DNA from: Tenrec ecaudatus
Taxonomy: Eukaryota; Chordata; Mammalia; Afrosoricida; Tenrecidae
Direction: 5' to 3'
NCBI RefSeq assembly: GCF_050624435.1
Contig: NW_027457716.1
Span: forward strand, 930,001-994,000
DNA: 64,000 nucleotides
Shown: one piece after another, positions 1-11,690 of the stretch
Layout of the letters: every line of letters begins with the position of its first letter
Numbering within the stretch: position 1 is the stretch's first letter
Notes under the pieces: generated by a model
What the model was told of the DNA's origin: nothing
The model's input: the letters and a program-made list of their open reading frames with translations, nothing else
Databases searched by the model: none
Position numbers and translations under genes: made by a program

Positions 1-78
1 GGGGAAGGGTGTTCTGGGAAGTAGCTTTCAAATGTTCCTGGAGATTTTAAAATTAATCAACCTAATCCCTGTTTTAAA

Positions 79-265
79 GAGCCCTGGTGGTACAATGGCT
101 AAGGACTGGGTGGCTAAACAAAAGGCTGGTAGTTTGAACCTACCCATGGGCTCTAAAGGGGAAAAGACCTGATGAGCTGGTCCCATAATGATCTCAGCCT
201 AGGACACCTTTGGGTGCAGTTCTACTCTGTCCAGTAGGGTCACTATGAGCTGACATCAACTTAAA
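79..265 (+). mobile_element. AfroSINE
   Basis: A tRNA-derived SINE of the Afrotheria-specific family in sense orientation. The head reads GAGCCCTGGTGGTACAATGG and the middle keeps 'GCTGGTAGTTTGAACC', a decayed tRNA B-box region. The tail keeps the family block 'CAGTTCTACTCTGTCC...GGGTCACTATGAG'. It is complete but aged. The family assignment is from memory of the consensus. Confidence 0.92.
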
Positions 266-799
266 GACACACAGCACGTTTGACTCTGCGTTATTTGTTG
301 ATAGAGTTTGTGCAGAGCATTCTGAGTAGAAAACAGACTCGGGCATCTGACATCAACCAGCAACAGTCTCTTTCCTTGAGAAAGACTGTGGAAAGGGATG
401 AGGAGGGAGCTTCCAAAAGCGTGTGGAAAATGATATGAAAAAATAATGGAATTTTGCCATGAGCTTTTTGAAGCTCTCTTCATGAGAGCTAGTCCTCCAT
501 GGAGGTTTCTAGAAAAGTGAAACACGAAGGAAGAGGCTGGTAAGTCCCACTGAACAATTCCAGGGGAGATTGGGTCTTGACTCAGAGTACTTGAGCATTC
601 TGGCTTATTCCTCCAAATAGCAAATCAGACTAGACCAGGTTCTGAGACTCAGGGAAGGCAAATAAGACACACCAGGCCCATGATTCAGACTTATGGGGAA
701 AGTCACACTGGAGAGGGAAGGCCTCTTTACCTTGTGTGCCTGACAAGTGTCTCATTTGCCTCATCTAAAACCCAGCCCTGGAAAAAAAGCTAACAGTAC
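266..799. other. no gene recognised; unique-looking sequence
   Basis: No repeat family, RNA gene or convincing coding region was recognised. An 89-codon minus-strand frame at 256-525 has no domain signature and overlaps the SINE end. Confidence 0.5.
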
Positions 800-945
800 C
801 AGCTTCAAACTTGTGTTTGAATCTTGTCTCTGTCACTTATTAACTTAGCCACCTTAAATCCCTTCCTCTAGTTTTCCATCTGTAAATGTAGCACAGTTCC
901 AATCATAGGGCCTTCAGTAAATGGCTATTATTAGCTAGGCATGCA
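800..945 (+). mobile_element. MIR SINE
   Basis: Matches the MIR core in sense orientation: 'TTGTGTTTGAATCTTGTCTCTGTCACTTATTAAC' (split here as TTTGAATCTTG and CTCTGTCACTTATTAAC), then 'CCATCTGTAAATG' and a terminal 'CAGTAAATGGCTATTATTA'. It is ancient and diverged, consistent with a mammal-wide repeat. Confidence 0.75.
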
Positions 946-2276
946 CTCCTGTGTTCTAGGCGAGAGTTCTCAGCCAGGTTTTTGTGGGAGCTTGTTCTTC
1001 AGGGTATTGTCATAGATGAGTGTGTCACCCAGATTCCTCTCAGGGCCAAGAGACTGATTTCCCCAGCTGCTGAGAGAGCCACTGATAGAAAAGGTCCCAG
1101 CTGTCTGGCCCCTATCGGGATTGCCTCAGCTGATGAGAGCTCATCCATGGTCTGCTCCTTCCCAAACTAACCTTCATCCAACGACTTGTCAATGTAGGGG
1201 TATAAATGGCATAGTGGAGGCATTTGACCCCCCTGTAACTTCACAAAAGGCAATGGAGGAAAATCAAGATAAACAGCCCAAGGCTGATTCCTATGAGACA
1301 GAGATCAAAATGCCTCCACCCTCCTTTCTTTTCACAGTTTCTGACACCAACCATCCGTACCATGACACTCTCTTCTTCTCTGCTGGGTTTGATAATCCTT
1401 AAGTGGCAATGGCCACACAGAACTCGCAAACAATACTTATGTTTCTGGGGTTAATTGGGGACCTAGCAGGTGTCAATTCAGGATCAGAAATGACTGGGGA
1501 TATAGTTCTTCAGTCAGGACAGTCTCTTCCCAGTGGTGTCCAGAGGCAGAACTTTTTCTGGTCCTTGGCCTGTGCCCTGCAGCTCCTTGACCTCTGCTCT
1601 GCTTGGGACCGTGTGCAAAGTTCTTTCAGCTCTGCTGATAGGTGCGTTGAGGCAGCCCGCTTTGTCTGGAAGCCTTGACCCAAAACACTCAGCTTTCTCA
1701 TTCTGTGTGCTGGCGAGCTCCCTGTTCTGGGGTCTTGGTGCTGCTGCCTCTGCTTCCATGAGCTATTTATCTGCCACTGTTTTTCAGTGTCTCCTGATGC
1801 ATCCAGTGTGAGGGATCTCTGTCTCCTGGACAGAGGTGGTGCTCAGAGTAATAATCCTGGGTCCAAAGAGCTCACTCCACTGCTGGCTCGTCTTTCTCGG
1901 TGCTCTTGAAACTCCACTTTCTGTTTCTGAGTTAACTCACCCAGGATGACCATACCGACCAATCCCCACATTAGGGGTCTACAGGTCTTATTTGAATGGT
2001 CTCACCTCTTCGAGGATGCCATGCACTTTACTGATATTATTAGCATGCTATCTACTTCCCTCGGTGGCATAGTTCCACCCTGTCATTGGTAGGCGTTACA
2101 AAGACTATAGCTAGAGGAGAACTAGTAAGCAATTTGCTGCAACACATTAGGCTACAAAGTCCCAGGCTACTGGTCACCACTTGGCCAGGTCCCAGTTACA
2201 GAGCTCCCTGTGATGGCTCCTTTTGCATATCAATGTGGCGAGGCTATGGTGCCCAGTTTTTTGGTCAAACAAGCAT
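946..2276. other. no gene recognised; 1.3 kb unassigned
   Basis: Moderately GC-rich single-copy-looking sequence with short overlapping frames on both strands (for example 1403-1811). None has a recognisable domain, initiation context or splice structure. No repeat was assigned. Confidence 0.5.
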
Positions 2277-2292
2277 TCATCTATTTGCTCTT

Positions 2293-2923
2293 GTTTTTTA
2301 AACATTTTATTAGGGGCTCATACCACTCTTATCACAATCCATACATCAATTTTATAAAGCACATCTGTACATTCTTTGCCCTAATCACTCTCAAAGCATT
2401 TGCTCTCCACTTAAGCCCTCCGCATCAGGTCCTCTTTTTTTGTCCCCGCTCCCCATCCCTCATGAGCTCTTGATAATCCACAGATTGTTATTTTGTCATC
2501 TCTTGCCCTTTCCGGAGACTCCCTTCCCCCCTTCTCTGCCGTCCATCTCCCAGGGAGGAGGTCACATGTGGATCCTTGTAATCAGTTACCCCTTTCCAAC
2601 CCACTCACCCTCCACTCTCCCAGTATCACCCCTCACACCCCTGGTCCTGATGATATCATCCACCCTGGATTCCCTGTGCCTCCAGCTTCCATATGCACCA
2701 GTGTACAGCCTCTGCCCTATCCAGTCCTGCAAGGTAGAATTTGGATCCTAGTAGTTGGGGAGAGGAAGCATCCAGGATCTGGGGGAAAGCTGTGTTCTTC
2801 ATCGGTAATACATCGCACCCTGACTGACCCATCTCCTCTCCTAAAGCCCTCTATGAGGGGATCTCCAGTGGTCGACATTTGGGCCTCTGGTCTCCACTCT
2901 GCACTTCCCCCTTCATTCTCTAT

Positions 2924-3004
<81 letters not shown>

Positions 3005-3125
3005 TTTTTTTTTTTTTGCATGATGCCTTATACCTGGTCCCTTTGGCACCTCATGATCGCACCGGCTGGTGTGCTTCTTCCAGGTGGGCTTTATTGCTTC
3101 TGAGCTAGATGGCCGCTTGTTCACC
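2293..3125 (-). mobile_element. L1-type 3'UTR retroelement (family A), 5'-truncated, with perfect TSDs
   Basis: Reverse-oriented copy of a non-coding retroelement (called family A here). On the plus strand it starts with a T-run followed by 'ACATTTTATTAGGGGCTC', the complement of a 3' end bearing an AATAAA signal and short A-tail. It is flanked by a perfect 16-bp duplication, TCATCTATTTGCTCTT, at 2277-2292 and 3126-3141. It is truncated at its 5' side. Tail, truncation and duplication together show L1-style target-primed insertion. Sister copies lie at 19.9, 26-28, 45, 49.3 and 59-61.6 kb. Placement in an afrotherian L1 3'UTR is inferred from a polypurine tract in the plus-strand copies and the lack of any ORF. 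Confidence 0.88.
2926..3002. repeat. (TA)n microsatellite, about 38 units
   Basis: Uninterrupted alternating TA of 77 bp. It lies inside the family A copy where the copy at 26.6 kb has only a short TA stretch, so it grew after insertion. It generates the spurious YIYI frames on both strands. Confidence 0.98.
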
Positions 3126-3402
3126 TCATCTATTTGCTCTTATGAAGGAGTTGGTCTCAAGCAAAATAGAATACCTTCCATAATGTGGGAAGGGGTAAAC
3201 CTATCAGCCAAAGGCCTTCAGCGCAGAAAGGGAGTTTCCCTAGGGTGTGTTCTGACCATTCTTATTCTTGTCTTTTCCCATCACCTAACCTATGGATTTT
3301 AGGATGAACATCTACAGAGCTCTTTAGGCTGTTGCCTGACCTATGAATTTGGAACTTGCCATTTCCCTATGTGAGCCAATTCCTAGAAATAAGCCTCACT
3401 CT

Positions 3403-3605
3403 CTGGGGCTCTGGTGTCGTAGTGGGTGGCCCTTTGGGCATTCAACAGCAAGGACATCAGTTTGAAAACACCAAGGGCTCCTTGAGGGAAAGATGAAGCT
3501 TCATAATCTCCTGAAGAGTTACAGTCTCCAACGCCCAAAAGGTCAGTTCTATACTGTTTTACACAGTCACTTTGAGTCCACCTTGATGGCAATGAGTGGC
3601 CGGTG
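3403..3605 (+). mobile_element. AfroSINE
   Basis: Old sense copy. Head 'CTCTGGTGTCGTAGTGG', internal 'CATCAGTTTGAAAACACC', 'GTTACAGTCTCCAA', and tail 'CAGTTCTATACTG...GATGGCAATGAG' follow the family order with many substitutions. Confidence 0.8.
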
Positions 3606-4955
3606 CAGTGGTTAACCATAGGAGCCCTGGTGGATATATCAATATCTCCAGTTACAGCTATATAACTGGTTTGGTTTCTCTAGGGAACACTGACTATGAC
3701 ACTCTCCATAGGCAGGGCTGAGACCTCTGTTGAGATTTCCCTCTTGTGCCCTTCCTTGATTCCCCCCACAGGTGCTTATTCCCTGAGCATTCCTCAATAA
3801 ATGTCAGGAATCCAGAGCTAATTCCATCACAGTGTCTCCTTCTTTCAGGGAGTCTGAATGGCTTCCGGGGAGTATGAACTGCAGTCTCCATCCAACTTCC
3901 TCCTTCTATTTCTATGATCTGGATCTTATTTGGGGCTCATTTGGTTGTAAACAGGTAAAGAGACCAATACTTGGAAGAGAGAATCCTAGGAAAATGGAAA
4001 GGTGGGGAGAACAAGAGGACAGCTGGCTCTGTCGACGGTTCCTGACCACCACTGGCATGTTCCTGTGTTCTTTGTGTCTGTCTCTCAGGGCACATGCTGT
4101 AATCTCGCAACATACACTGCCTCCTCCACGTGGCGGGACATGTGCTTCTGAATTATGCTTCTTAGATGCCAGGCCACTTGCAAAAGCGGGACTTTCTTTT
4201 TCGTTTTTTGTTTGGAAATGCTCCAGAAAAAGCGTCTAGTTGACACATCTTATGTCAGTGTCTCCACTGGGCCAATGAAAACAGCCTTGTGACCGTATTG
4301 AAATGTGATGTCTTCCCCAGGGAACTGATGTTTCAGCCAGTGAGGTAGTTCACAGGGACAGATAAGAAAGGGGGTTGGGACAGATTAAAATAATAATAAT
4401 GTCTATTTGCAAAGAATAGGGCCTTATTATTTTTCGGATGCCCCCATCTGAACACCCTACCACTGAATATAGGCAGGAGGTAGGGCCCACCTGTCACTCA
4501 AGCAGCTAAAAATGTACAGCACTTGCTGTAGCAGCTGCTAATGTGCCCATGTATTAGCATTTGGCACCCACCACTCCCATAAATGCCAATGGTCTCACAG
4601 GAAGCACATGTAACTCCCCACACAGGGAACAGTCATTGAGCAGACAGGGGAGTTGACATCCTCCAGGACCTAATGCCACTTTAACCAATGACACATGAGG
4701 ATAGGTGGAGCCACACTCCAGTTCCCTCAGCCTTTGGGTGGGACAACGACAAGAGGATTTATACTGTCTCTGGGAACCTACTCAATGACATTTCTTTATC
4801 GGCCTCTTCCCTTTGCTCTATCAGTATTACCCTTCTCCACTGGTCCTTCCTGGAAGCACCTCCCAAGGAAACAATAGTCTAGCTGCTATTCCAATTCTAG
4901 TGGATTCCAATTCTTGGTGACCGCATTCATGTGAGTCAATCAGAACTGTGCTTTC
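3606..4955. other. no gene recognised; LTR-like scrap near 3.7-3.87 kb
   Basis: A short stretch at 3670-3700 resembles the end of repeat family B ('GGTTTCTCTAGGGAACACTGAC'). At 3720-3870, 'CTCAATAAATG...CAGTGTCTCCTTCTTTCAGGGAG' resembles the 3' part of an ancient LTR. The remainder to 4955 is unassigned, and its frames of up to 135 codons lack any recognisable signature. Confidence 0.4.
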
Positions 4956-4959
4956 TGCA

Positions 4960-5440
4960 GATTCTTTCTCTCCCCTTTTTAAGAGTAGTTTTAAGGACAC
5001 TGTGAAAGCTTTCCACCATCCAGTTCCAGAACATTTTCATCGACCCTGCAGCCATTAAGCAGTCATTCCCCATTGCCCCTCCCACCCCACCCTGGGAAAC
5101 CACCAATCTACTCTATGGCTCTACAGGATTTACCTGTCCAGCATTTTTGCTCTAAATGGACTCACAATACATGGCATTTGGTGTTTGGTGTCTTTCACTA
5201 CATGTCTTGCGTTCACCTGTGTTACAGAGTCTGTCTGAATCAAAGGCCTTAGTTTTCTTGTGGCAGACTATATGTATATCCCATTCTGTGTAGATCATAT
5301 TTTCTCTATTCTTCTACTGATGGGTATTGTTGGCTTATTGTTTACCTTTTGCCCATAGTGATTAGTGCAGCATCCATCTGGGTACTCGTCTTTCATTCTT
5401 TTAGATATGCACTTGGGAATGGACTCCCTGGATCAGCTGG
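4960..5440 (-). mobile_element. ancient L1 fragment
   Basis: Reverse-strand L1 sequence. The blocks 'ATCCCATTCTGTGTAGATC', 'TCTACTGATGGGTATTGTTGG' and 'CCCATAGTGATTAGTGCAGC' match the widespread mammalian L1 3' region read antisense. It carries many substitutions and no open frame. Confidence 0.78.
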
Positions 5441-5442
5441 CA

Positions 5443-5640
5443 AGGGTTCATGACCAAGTGGGTTATGTTGGGCTGCTAACCATAAGGCCAGCATTTTGGA
5501 CCCTTTAGCTACTGCGAGATAGAAATGCTCTCATAATGATCCACAGCCCCCCAGACCCACCAGCCGCAGTTCTACTCTGTCCTTTTGGGTTGCTGTGAGT
5601 CAGAATCAACTCGATGGCAGTGGTAGTGATGAAGCCAGCG
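5443..5640 (+). mobile_element. AfroSINE
   Basis: Sense copy inserted at the edge of the L1 fragment. 'GTTGGGCTGCTAACC', 'CCGCAGTTCTACTCTGTCC' and 'GTGAGTCAGAATCAACTCGA' are close to consensus, while the middle carries extra bases. Confidence 0.9.
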
Positions 5641-6660
5641 ACTTGAGAGTGGAACCAGGGACCGTGGAGAATTCTGGCAGTAGCCATGGTGTCCTCACTA
5701 CCCAGATGCCAGCAGCCACCAGTGAACAAAGGAGGCACAAGCAACATTCTCGCTGACTTCATGCTGGTGACCCAGCTGCCCCTGCTTCCTCAAATGCCAT
5801 TTCCTCAGCTTTACTGGCAAGGGGGTGTACTCCCTATTATCATGTCACCAACTCTTTCAATGGTCCACCTAGCCAGGTGTGATTCCAGACACTGTGCAGC
5901 CACCATCAGCGCAGGTGGCTGCCCACCTCATTTGTACACATGCAAAGAATGTGATCATTCTAGGCACTGGTGTCCTTAGTCATCCTGGTTGGTATATTTA
6001 CATCCTTCGGGAGCTGGGTCAGTGAGCAAGCACTTCTCAAGGTGCCCATATGATCTGTTTACTGAGAGTGCCAGCCCAAGGATCTGACTTGCCACCCACA
6101 GTGAACGCACCTCTGAGGCAAAGGGGAAGGCTTCTTTCTAACTGGGAGACCAGCAGGTCTTCTGCAGACATCACTCCCCTGCAGCACTCTGATCCGAGGC
6201 CTTTCATATTCCAAAGAGCAGCATTAAGATTCCCATCTGTCACCCAGTCAGACTCACATGTGCGAATTCTCTTTTCAGAGCAAGACAGCCAATGCAGTGA
6301 GCTGGGTAAAGGGGCAGTCTCACTCTGAGGAGACTCAGCCAAGAGTGTAGGGACAGGGAGTGAAATGTGCAGCTTCCAGCTGCCACCCAAGCCTCCTTAG
6401 TGCAGTGGCATGAGAGCAAAGAGATAGTCCTTTGTGACTCTTTGATCTCCTTCCTGGCCTTGGTGGAATTAACACTGCTCAGTGCCAGTCTCTTCTGAAT
6501 ATACGGAAAAGATAGCTCAGAAAAGAATAGAGTTAAATAAGAGCAGGACAGAGTAAGGTGGCTTCATGGTGTTGCATTTGTGTGTCTCAGAGCCCATCCT
6601 GGCTCACAGTGACCCTCTGTGACAGAGAAGAACTGTTCCACAGATTTTTCTAGGCAGAAT
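5641..6660. other. no gene recognised; 1 kb unassigned
   Basis: Frames at 5686-5979 (+) and 6037-6390 (-) show no domain or codon signature that I recognise. No repeat was assigned. Confidence 0.5.
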
Positions 6661-6664
6661 TTTA

Positions 6665-6770
6665 GGGAAATGTACCTAGCAGCACAGTGGTTGCATGTGT
6701 GGCTGTAACAGAGAGACTGGCAGTTTGAACTCACTGATCCCCATTGAGAGAGTGAAGACGTGACTGCCTG
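6665..6770 (+). mobile_element. SINE head fragment (AfroSINE-like)
   Basis: 'ACCTAGCAGCACAGTGGTTG' and 'GACTGGCAGTTTGAACTCAC' correspond to the tRNA-derived head and B box of AfroSINE. The usual body is replaced by the adjoining RTE-derived sequence. Confidence 0.6.
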
Positions 6771-6774
6771 CTCC

Positions 6775-7065
6775 CATGAAGACTCCTATCCTGTTGTTGT
6801 CTGTCCATTTGTGGTGCTGTGGTGAGTTGTGTGTTACTGTGATGCTGGAAGCCACGTGACTGGTATTTCAAATGCCAGCAGGGTTACCCGAAGTGAAGAG
6901 GTGTCAGGGAAACTTCCAGGCTAAGAACAGAATACAAAGAAGGGTTCCACTGCCCACTTCAGAGGAAGTAGCCGCTGAAAACCCTTACACTATAGCACAG
7001 TGTGCCTTTCCTTCCCGTCACAGGGAGTCAGAATCGCCTCAATGGCACATAACAACCAACAACAC
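6775..7065 (+). mobile_element. short internally deleted RTE derivative
   Basis: Starts with RTE 5'UTR-like sequence ('TGTGATGCTGGAAGCCACG', 'GGTATTTCAAATGCCAGCAG') and ends with the RTE/SINE tail ('GGGAGTCAGAATCGCCTCAA', then ACAACCAACAACACC). The coding body is missing, so it is non-autonomous. Confidence 0.65.
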
Positions 7066-7339
7066 CTTTGAGGAGGGAAATCTCCTTCAGTAGGGCTGGG
7101 TGAGTTTAAACTGGGTGGCTTCTTGGTTAGCACTTGAGCTCTGAATCATCTCACCACCAGGGCTACCATCTTCATGATGCAGGCAAATAAAACCATCTTG
7201 GTCCTGCTCGGTATCGCCAGCGTCAGCATGCTCTTTCTCCCATAAGCACATGTCTGGTGGTTGGACCACAGCAAACCCGGTTGACACTATTTCCTCATCA
7301 CCCCGTGTGTGTCAGAGTAGAAGTGAACCATGAAGTTTT

Positions 7340-8010
7340 CTTTGATTAAAAACATTTTTATTGTGATTTGGGTGAAGGTTAAAGAGCAGCTCAGCTGGCC
7401 ATTGAGCAACGCATACACATTTTGTTTCATGTCATTGATAGCAATTCCCACAATGTACCATCACTTCCCCCACATCTTCTTGTTTCTTGTCTCCAAGCTT
7501 CCTTCATTCTCAACTTTTTTGAACTTCGTTCTTGGGGGAATGCTGTCTTTTGATCTCATGTGATCTATTATTCTACGGTATTTGTATGTCTCTAATGTCA
7601 TTGTTCCCATTATAGACCTGTCTATTGTTTGGTTGAACATCGAGCCATGATGAGTTCAGTTCCAGACCTGCAGGGTAACTAAGCACCATAGTCTTGCAAT
7701 TTCACCAGCCTTTATCCAAACAGTAAGCTTGGTGTTTTATCATGATTTTGAGTTTTGCCCCACATTTCCCTTCTACTCTAATCAAGCCCTTCTAATGTGA
7801 TCTCTTTCATAGCAGTCGATAGTGAGAGCTAGGCACCATCTAGTTCTTCTGGTCTCCAGTGGTGGAGGGTGATCGTTGCTTGAGTCACTAGTCATTGATT
7901 CATTGTGCCCAATCAGTTCTCCTCTTCTGCTGTCTTCTGGATGGGGAGAGACCAACTGTTGCCCCTTTCCTGATTGCTCAGGAACTTTGAAAATCCCAGA
8001 GACGATTGTC
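7340..8010 (-). mobile_element. L1 3'UTR (AATAAA...CACAATAAAAA type), reverse strand
   Basis: Reads on the plus strand as 'TTTTTATTGTGATTTGGGTG', the complement of an L1 3' terminus, then the family blocks 'GTTCAGTTCCAGACCTG', 'CATAGCAGTCGATAGTGAG' and 'GGCACCATCTAGTTCTTCTG'. It has no coding frame. Related copies lie at 13.7-16.1, 28.3-28.6, 40.6-41.1 and 44.0-44.4 kb. Confidence 0.75.
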
Positions 8011-8284
8011 CTGATCCCCCAGGCTCAACAACTCATTCCCTCACAGTTTTTGCATCTGTCTCAGAGATTTTTGACATTGGTCCCTGTATGCTCCACCATA
8101 TACCTGGATCTATTTAACAACCAAGGTCAATACATTCTATAAACTTTTCAATGGCCGAGGATTCTGAAGAAGATTGCCAGGCTTCTCTTTCACAGCTCCT
8201 CTAAGTGGGTTGGGAATGACAACTTTTCCCTTAATAGCAGAGCTCATTAACTGTTTACACCCCTAGATACTTCTTACTCTTAGA

Positions 8285-8485
8285 AAACTCACTGCCATCG
8301 AATCCATGCTGACTCACAGCCAACTTATAGGGCAGCGTAGAACTGCCCCTGTGAGTGTCTCAGACTCGAACTCTTTATGGGAGCAGAATGCCTTATCTTT
8401 CTCCCACAAAGCAGCTGGTAGTTTCAAACTGCTGATATAGCAATTAGCAGCCCAACTTGTAGCCACTAGGCCACAAAGGCTCTTT
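8285..8485 (-). mobile_element. AfroSINE
   Basis: Reverse copy, nearly complete. It starts with 'ACTCACTGCCATCGAATCC', has 'GTAGAACTGCCCCTGTGAG', and ends at the head complement 'GCCACTAGGCCACAAAGGCTC'. Confidence 0.92.
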
Positions 8486-9674
8486 TTCTTCTTAGCAAAG
8501 AGAGGGAAAATAAGCAAACGGAACATTCCCCTGGTGCTTCCCATGGATGCTGCGATGGGAGCTGGATCCTGAAGGCCCGGATTGGCTAAAGCTCCATTTA
8601 CACAGGACCACATGCCTCCCTTGTTAGTATTTGCATTGGGCAAGCCATTTCCTGCGTTGACATTTTGCATCTAGTTAAATGCCAGCAACTCCAGAGAGAC
8701 GTAGCTTTTACCTGTGGCTCTGCCCTTCTGGACAAGCCTTTGGTGCTCGATGGGGCTACTTTCAGTCTATGATCTTACATGTCCTTTTGGATCCCTTCGT
8801 CTCTTGTTTTTGTTTTGATTAACACAAACTGGATGAACAGCTTCAGGCTTAATATAATCGCTGCTGAATATTTCATTGGGAAATGTTGTTAAGAAGGCAG
8901 TTGTCATCCATGATCTAAGTGTATGCAGATGGTAAAGTGGCTTTGAATAATTATTATTATTAGTGAATTAAAGACAAATGTGCCTCAAAATGTGAACATT
9001 AGGTGTGTGTGTGTGTGTGTGTGTGCATGTTTTAAAGAGCACATGGCTTGGTGATAGAGAGGGCGAAGCACTGGTGAGGAGCACATGACAGTGTTCAGAG
9101 AGATGACAAAGGGTAGTGATGAAACAAAACAGATTCCAACCTCACATCCTCTGCTCCCTGCCTCAGAGGGAGGTCGCAACAAGGAGCAGAAAAGCCAAGG
9201 GCATTTCCTGCCCTCTCACAGCTGGCAAGCGCCACAGAAGGCATGGGGTTTTAATGCGGAGGCTTTGCTGCTGTGAGGCAGGGAGGGGGGCTTGCCATAG
9301 TTTCCACACGCTGACATCACAAACATACCGCAAGTGGGTGCCTTTAACACACCAAAGTCAATGTTCTCACAGCACCGGAGGCTGACAGCATCATGCCAGT
9401 GCACCAGCTTGATGGGCAGGCTCTTTTTGTCCATCCCTGGGGGCTGAGGGCTGGTGGGAGGTATTCTTGTTTTGGCTTCAATAACCTCCATGGTTGGTGG
9501 TCCTTGGAGCTCTCTGCATGGCAGCTGCCTTCTTCCCTTGGAGTTGGTTTGCTTCAGTGTTGAATTGAATCCTTTTGTATCAGCCAAGTGTTTGGTGTAA
9601 GGTACAACCTCTTTAATGTCACAAAGAAAATCTCTGCCCAGGTGGGATTACATCCACAGTAAAAAATCCCACTC
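8486..9674. other. no gene recognised; unique sequence
   Basis: Contains a small GT microsatellite (listed separately). The frames at 9085-9587 on both strands overlap each other and show no recognisable protein signature. Confidence 0.5.
9003..9025. repeat. (GT)11 microsatellite
   Basis: Uninterrupted GT dinucleotides of 23 bp in unassigned sequence. Confidence 0.97.
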
Positions 9675-9845
9675 CTGTAGAGCTCACTCCAGCTCATCAT
9701 GGCCCTCTCCAGGGGGGTTCCATGGCTGGGCATCTTTATGGAAGCACACAGCCACAGTTTTTCTCCAGAGAAACAGCTAGTGGGTTCTGAACTACTGACC
9801 TTGTGAATAGCCCCCTTCTTAACGTGTGCGCCAGAAGCCCTGCTC
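9675..9845 (-). mobile_element. AfroSINE (long-body subtype)
   Basis: Reverse copy of the subtype with 'TTCCATGGCTGGGCATCTTT' and 'GGGTTCTGAACTACTGACC', ending 'CGCCAGAAGCCCTGCTC'. It is diverged and trimmed at its tail side. Confidence 0.8.
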
Positions 9846-10885
9846 TGCGGTTTGATGAGCAGCCCTTCTGGCCATTGCTAAGGGCTACATGGCAAAGCCA
9901 TTTGGTACAAGCAACGTTGTCATCAGCAAAGAATGAGTTTAGCTGGCCTCAGTAGGATACTCAGCAGGGAAGTGATAAACTGCTTGGCTTGGGTTTTATG
10001 CAGGAGAACCATGGGAGTTGAGATGTGCAGTCTCTTGATTTGAACACAGACACTCTATCTCCCAGCCTGAACTCTCACCATCATACTCAACTTTTGGGGG
10101 TCAAATGTTTGACTCACCTGAGAGATGTGCAGGTGAAAGCGTGCCCCAGAAACATCTCCCTCCCATCCCTGTCATCTCGGAGAGTTCTCCAGATAAGGAT
10201 TGGTGGTTCATGTGAAGGGACATATTGTAGCATTTCCCTTGCAATCCTCAAAGGCAAGAAAATGACCCACAGCACCTCGAGTTGCCAGCAGTGTCAAAGG
10301 GGATGTGCTCCTTGAGACTCAAGCTGAGTCCCCAGGAGATGAGCTCTCAACTGTGGAATTAGCGCTTTTGAAAAGGGGCAAATCTTCCAGCAGTTCTCTC
10401 TTCAGAGGCCTGGCCGTGCGCTCTGCAGACTTGTGGGCACGCTCACTCTGGTGAACCCAAATTCTTGGGAGAGGCTGATCTGTCCCTAGAAAACTGGCCA
10501 CATGCAAAAGCATAGAGACCAATATCTGCCTCCTGCTGGAAGGATCTGGAAGGAGAAGGGTGGCTGGAGTCCTCTAGGAGGGAAGTTGAGAGCCAGGAGA
10601 GGCAGCAAAGCCACAGTTCCAGCAGGTGGTGTCCTAAGGCTAAGGGAACTTGCCAAGGATCAAGTGAATCCTGGAGGTGTCTGCAGCCCATCTTGCTGAG
10701 GGCCTCCATTTATTTCATATATCTATGGATAATGGGAAGGGCCCCCAAGGCCCGCTGGCTGACCTCATATGATACGCCGTGAACTATCCACCTTGGCATC
10801 CTCCAAAGTCTCTGAAAGCTGCAGCCCCTCCCACCCACTGGCAGCCTTCTTGGACAGGATCTCCTCCACACTGCTGCAACCATGG
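9846..10885. other. no gene recognised; 1 kb unassigned
   Basis: Several overlapping frames around 10319-10904 lie on both strands with no shared domain evidence. No repeat was assigned. Confidence 0.5.
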
Positions 10886-10887
10886 GC

Positions 10888-11005
10888 TCACACACAAGGA
10901 CCATTGTGAGGACGGTGCAGGACCAGGTGGTGCTTCAATCTCTTGTGTGTACTTTTGCTATGAGTCAGGAGCTCACTCAATGGTATCTAACAAGTTATTG
11001 TGAGA
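10888..11005 (+). mobile_element. RTE/SINE tail fragment
   Basis: 'GACGGTGCAGGACCAGGTG' followed by 'CTATGAGTCAGGAGCTCACT' and 'TATCTAACAAG' is the 3' end block shared by the RTE LINE and the tRNA-Gly-derived SINE of this genome (compare 30.86-30.95 kb). Confidence 0.65.
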
Positions 11006-11560
11006 TGACATGAGAGGACTTCGTGGAGGCCCTTCCAAGAGAGGGTTGGAACATAGCATGGTAAGAGGCCTGGTCAGGAATGTGCTCATCGTGCTCATTG
11101 TTTCCATCCCCTTCTCCCGGAAGCCACTGCTCTAGGGAGGAAAGGCAGGCCCAGAGACAGGGAAGGGCTGGGGAAGAGGGAGCGATAGGAGAGCAATAGA
11201 AAAGACAGGTTACTCTCCCTCATTCCCAGTATAGCTCCTCAAACCTGAGGTAAAGCCTCTGATTCTGAGGCTGAGGCTTATAATAGGACCAGACTGAATA
11301 TTTAATCCCTCAAGCTGCCTGGAAAGTGTGGGAGCTGATTAAGATGGCAAGAGATGAAGAAGGAAGGAATCTACTGGTTACAGATATGAAAGCACCTGTT
11401 AGTGAGACCTTCTCAGTTTCTTATTGCCTTATCAATGTCATCAGTCCACTTAATGTACTCACTTTCCAAACGCCTATGAACCAATTGTACATACCTTGAG
11501 TTCTTTCTAGGAGGCAATATTAATATTCTCATTTCCGAGTTGAGGCCACAGAAGTTTGGA
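11006..11560. other. no gene recognised
   Basis: Unassigned single-copy-looking sequence with a purine-rich interval at about 11130-11210. Confidence 0.45.
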
Positions 11561-11564
11561 CAAC

Positions 11565-11690
11565 TTCTGGTTGTTGTTGTTGCTGGCAGGTGCTCATCAA
11601 GTTGGTTCCAACTCATAGCAACCCCTGTGCATACCGGAAGGGAGCATGGCCCCGTCCTGTGTCCCCCTCTCTGGAGGGCACTTGCCTCAA
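11565..11690 (-). mobile_element. RTE/AfroSINE tail with (TTG)n
   Basis: 'TTGTTGTTGTTGCTGG' followed by 'CATCAAGTTGGTTCCAACTC' and 'ATAGCAACCCCTGTGCA' is the complement of the common 3' tail ending in an (ACA/CAA) repeat. The body is absent or unrecognisable. Confidence 0.65.

Noticed and set aside
2493-3124. Frames of 135-176 codons with long YIYI runs on both strands
   Set aside because: They are produced by the (TA)n microsatellite and by family A repeat sequence.
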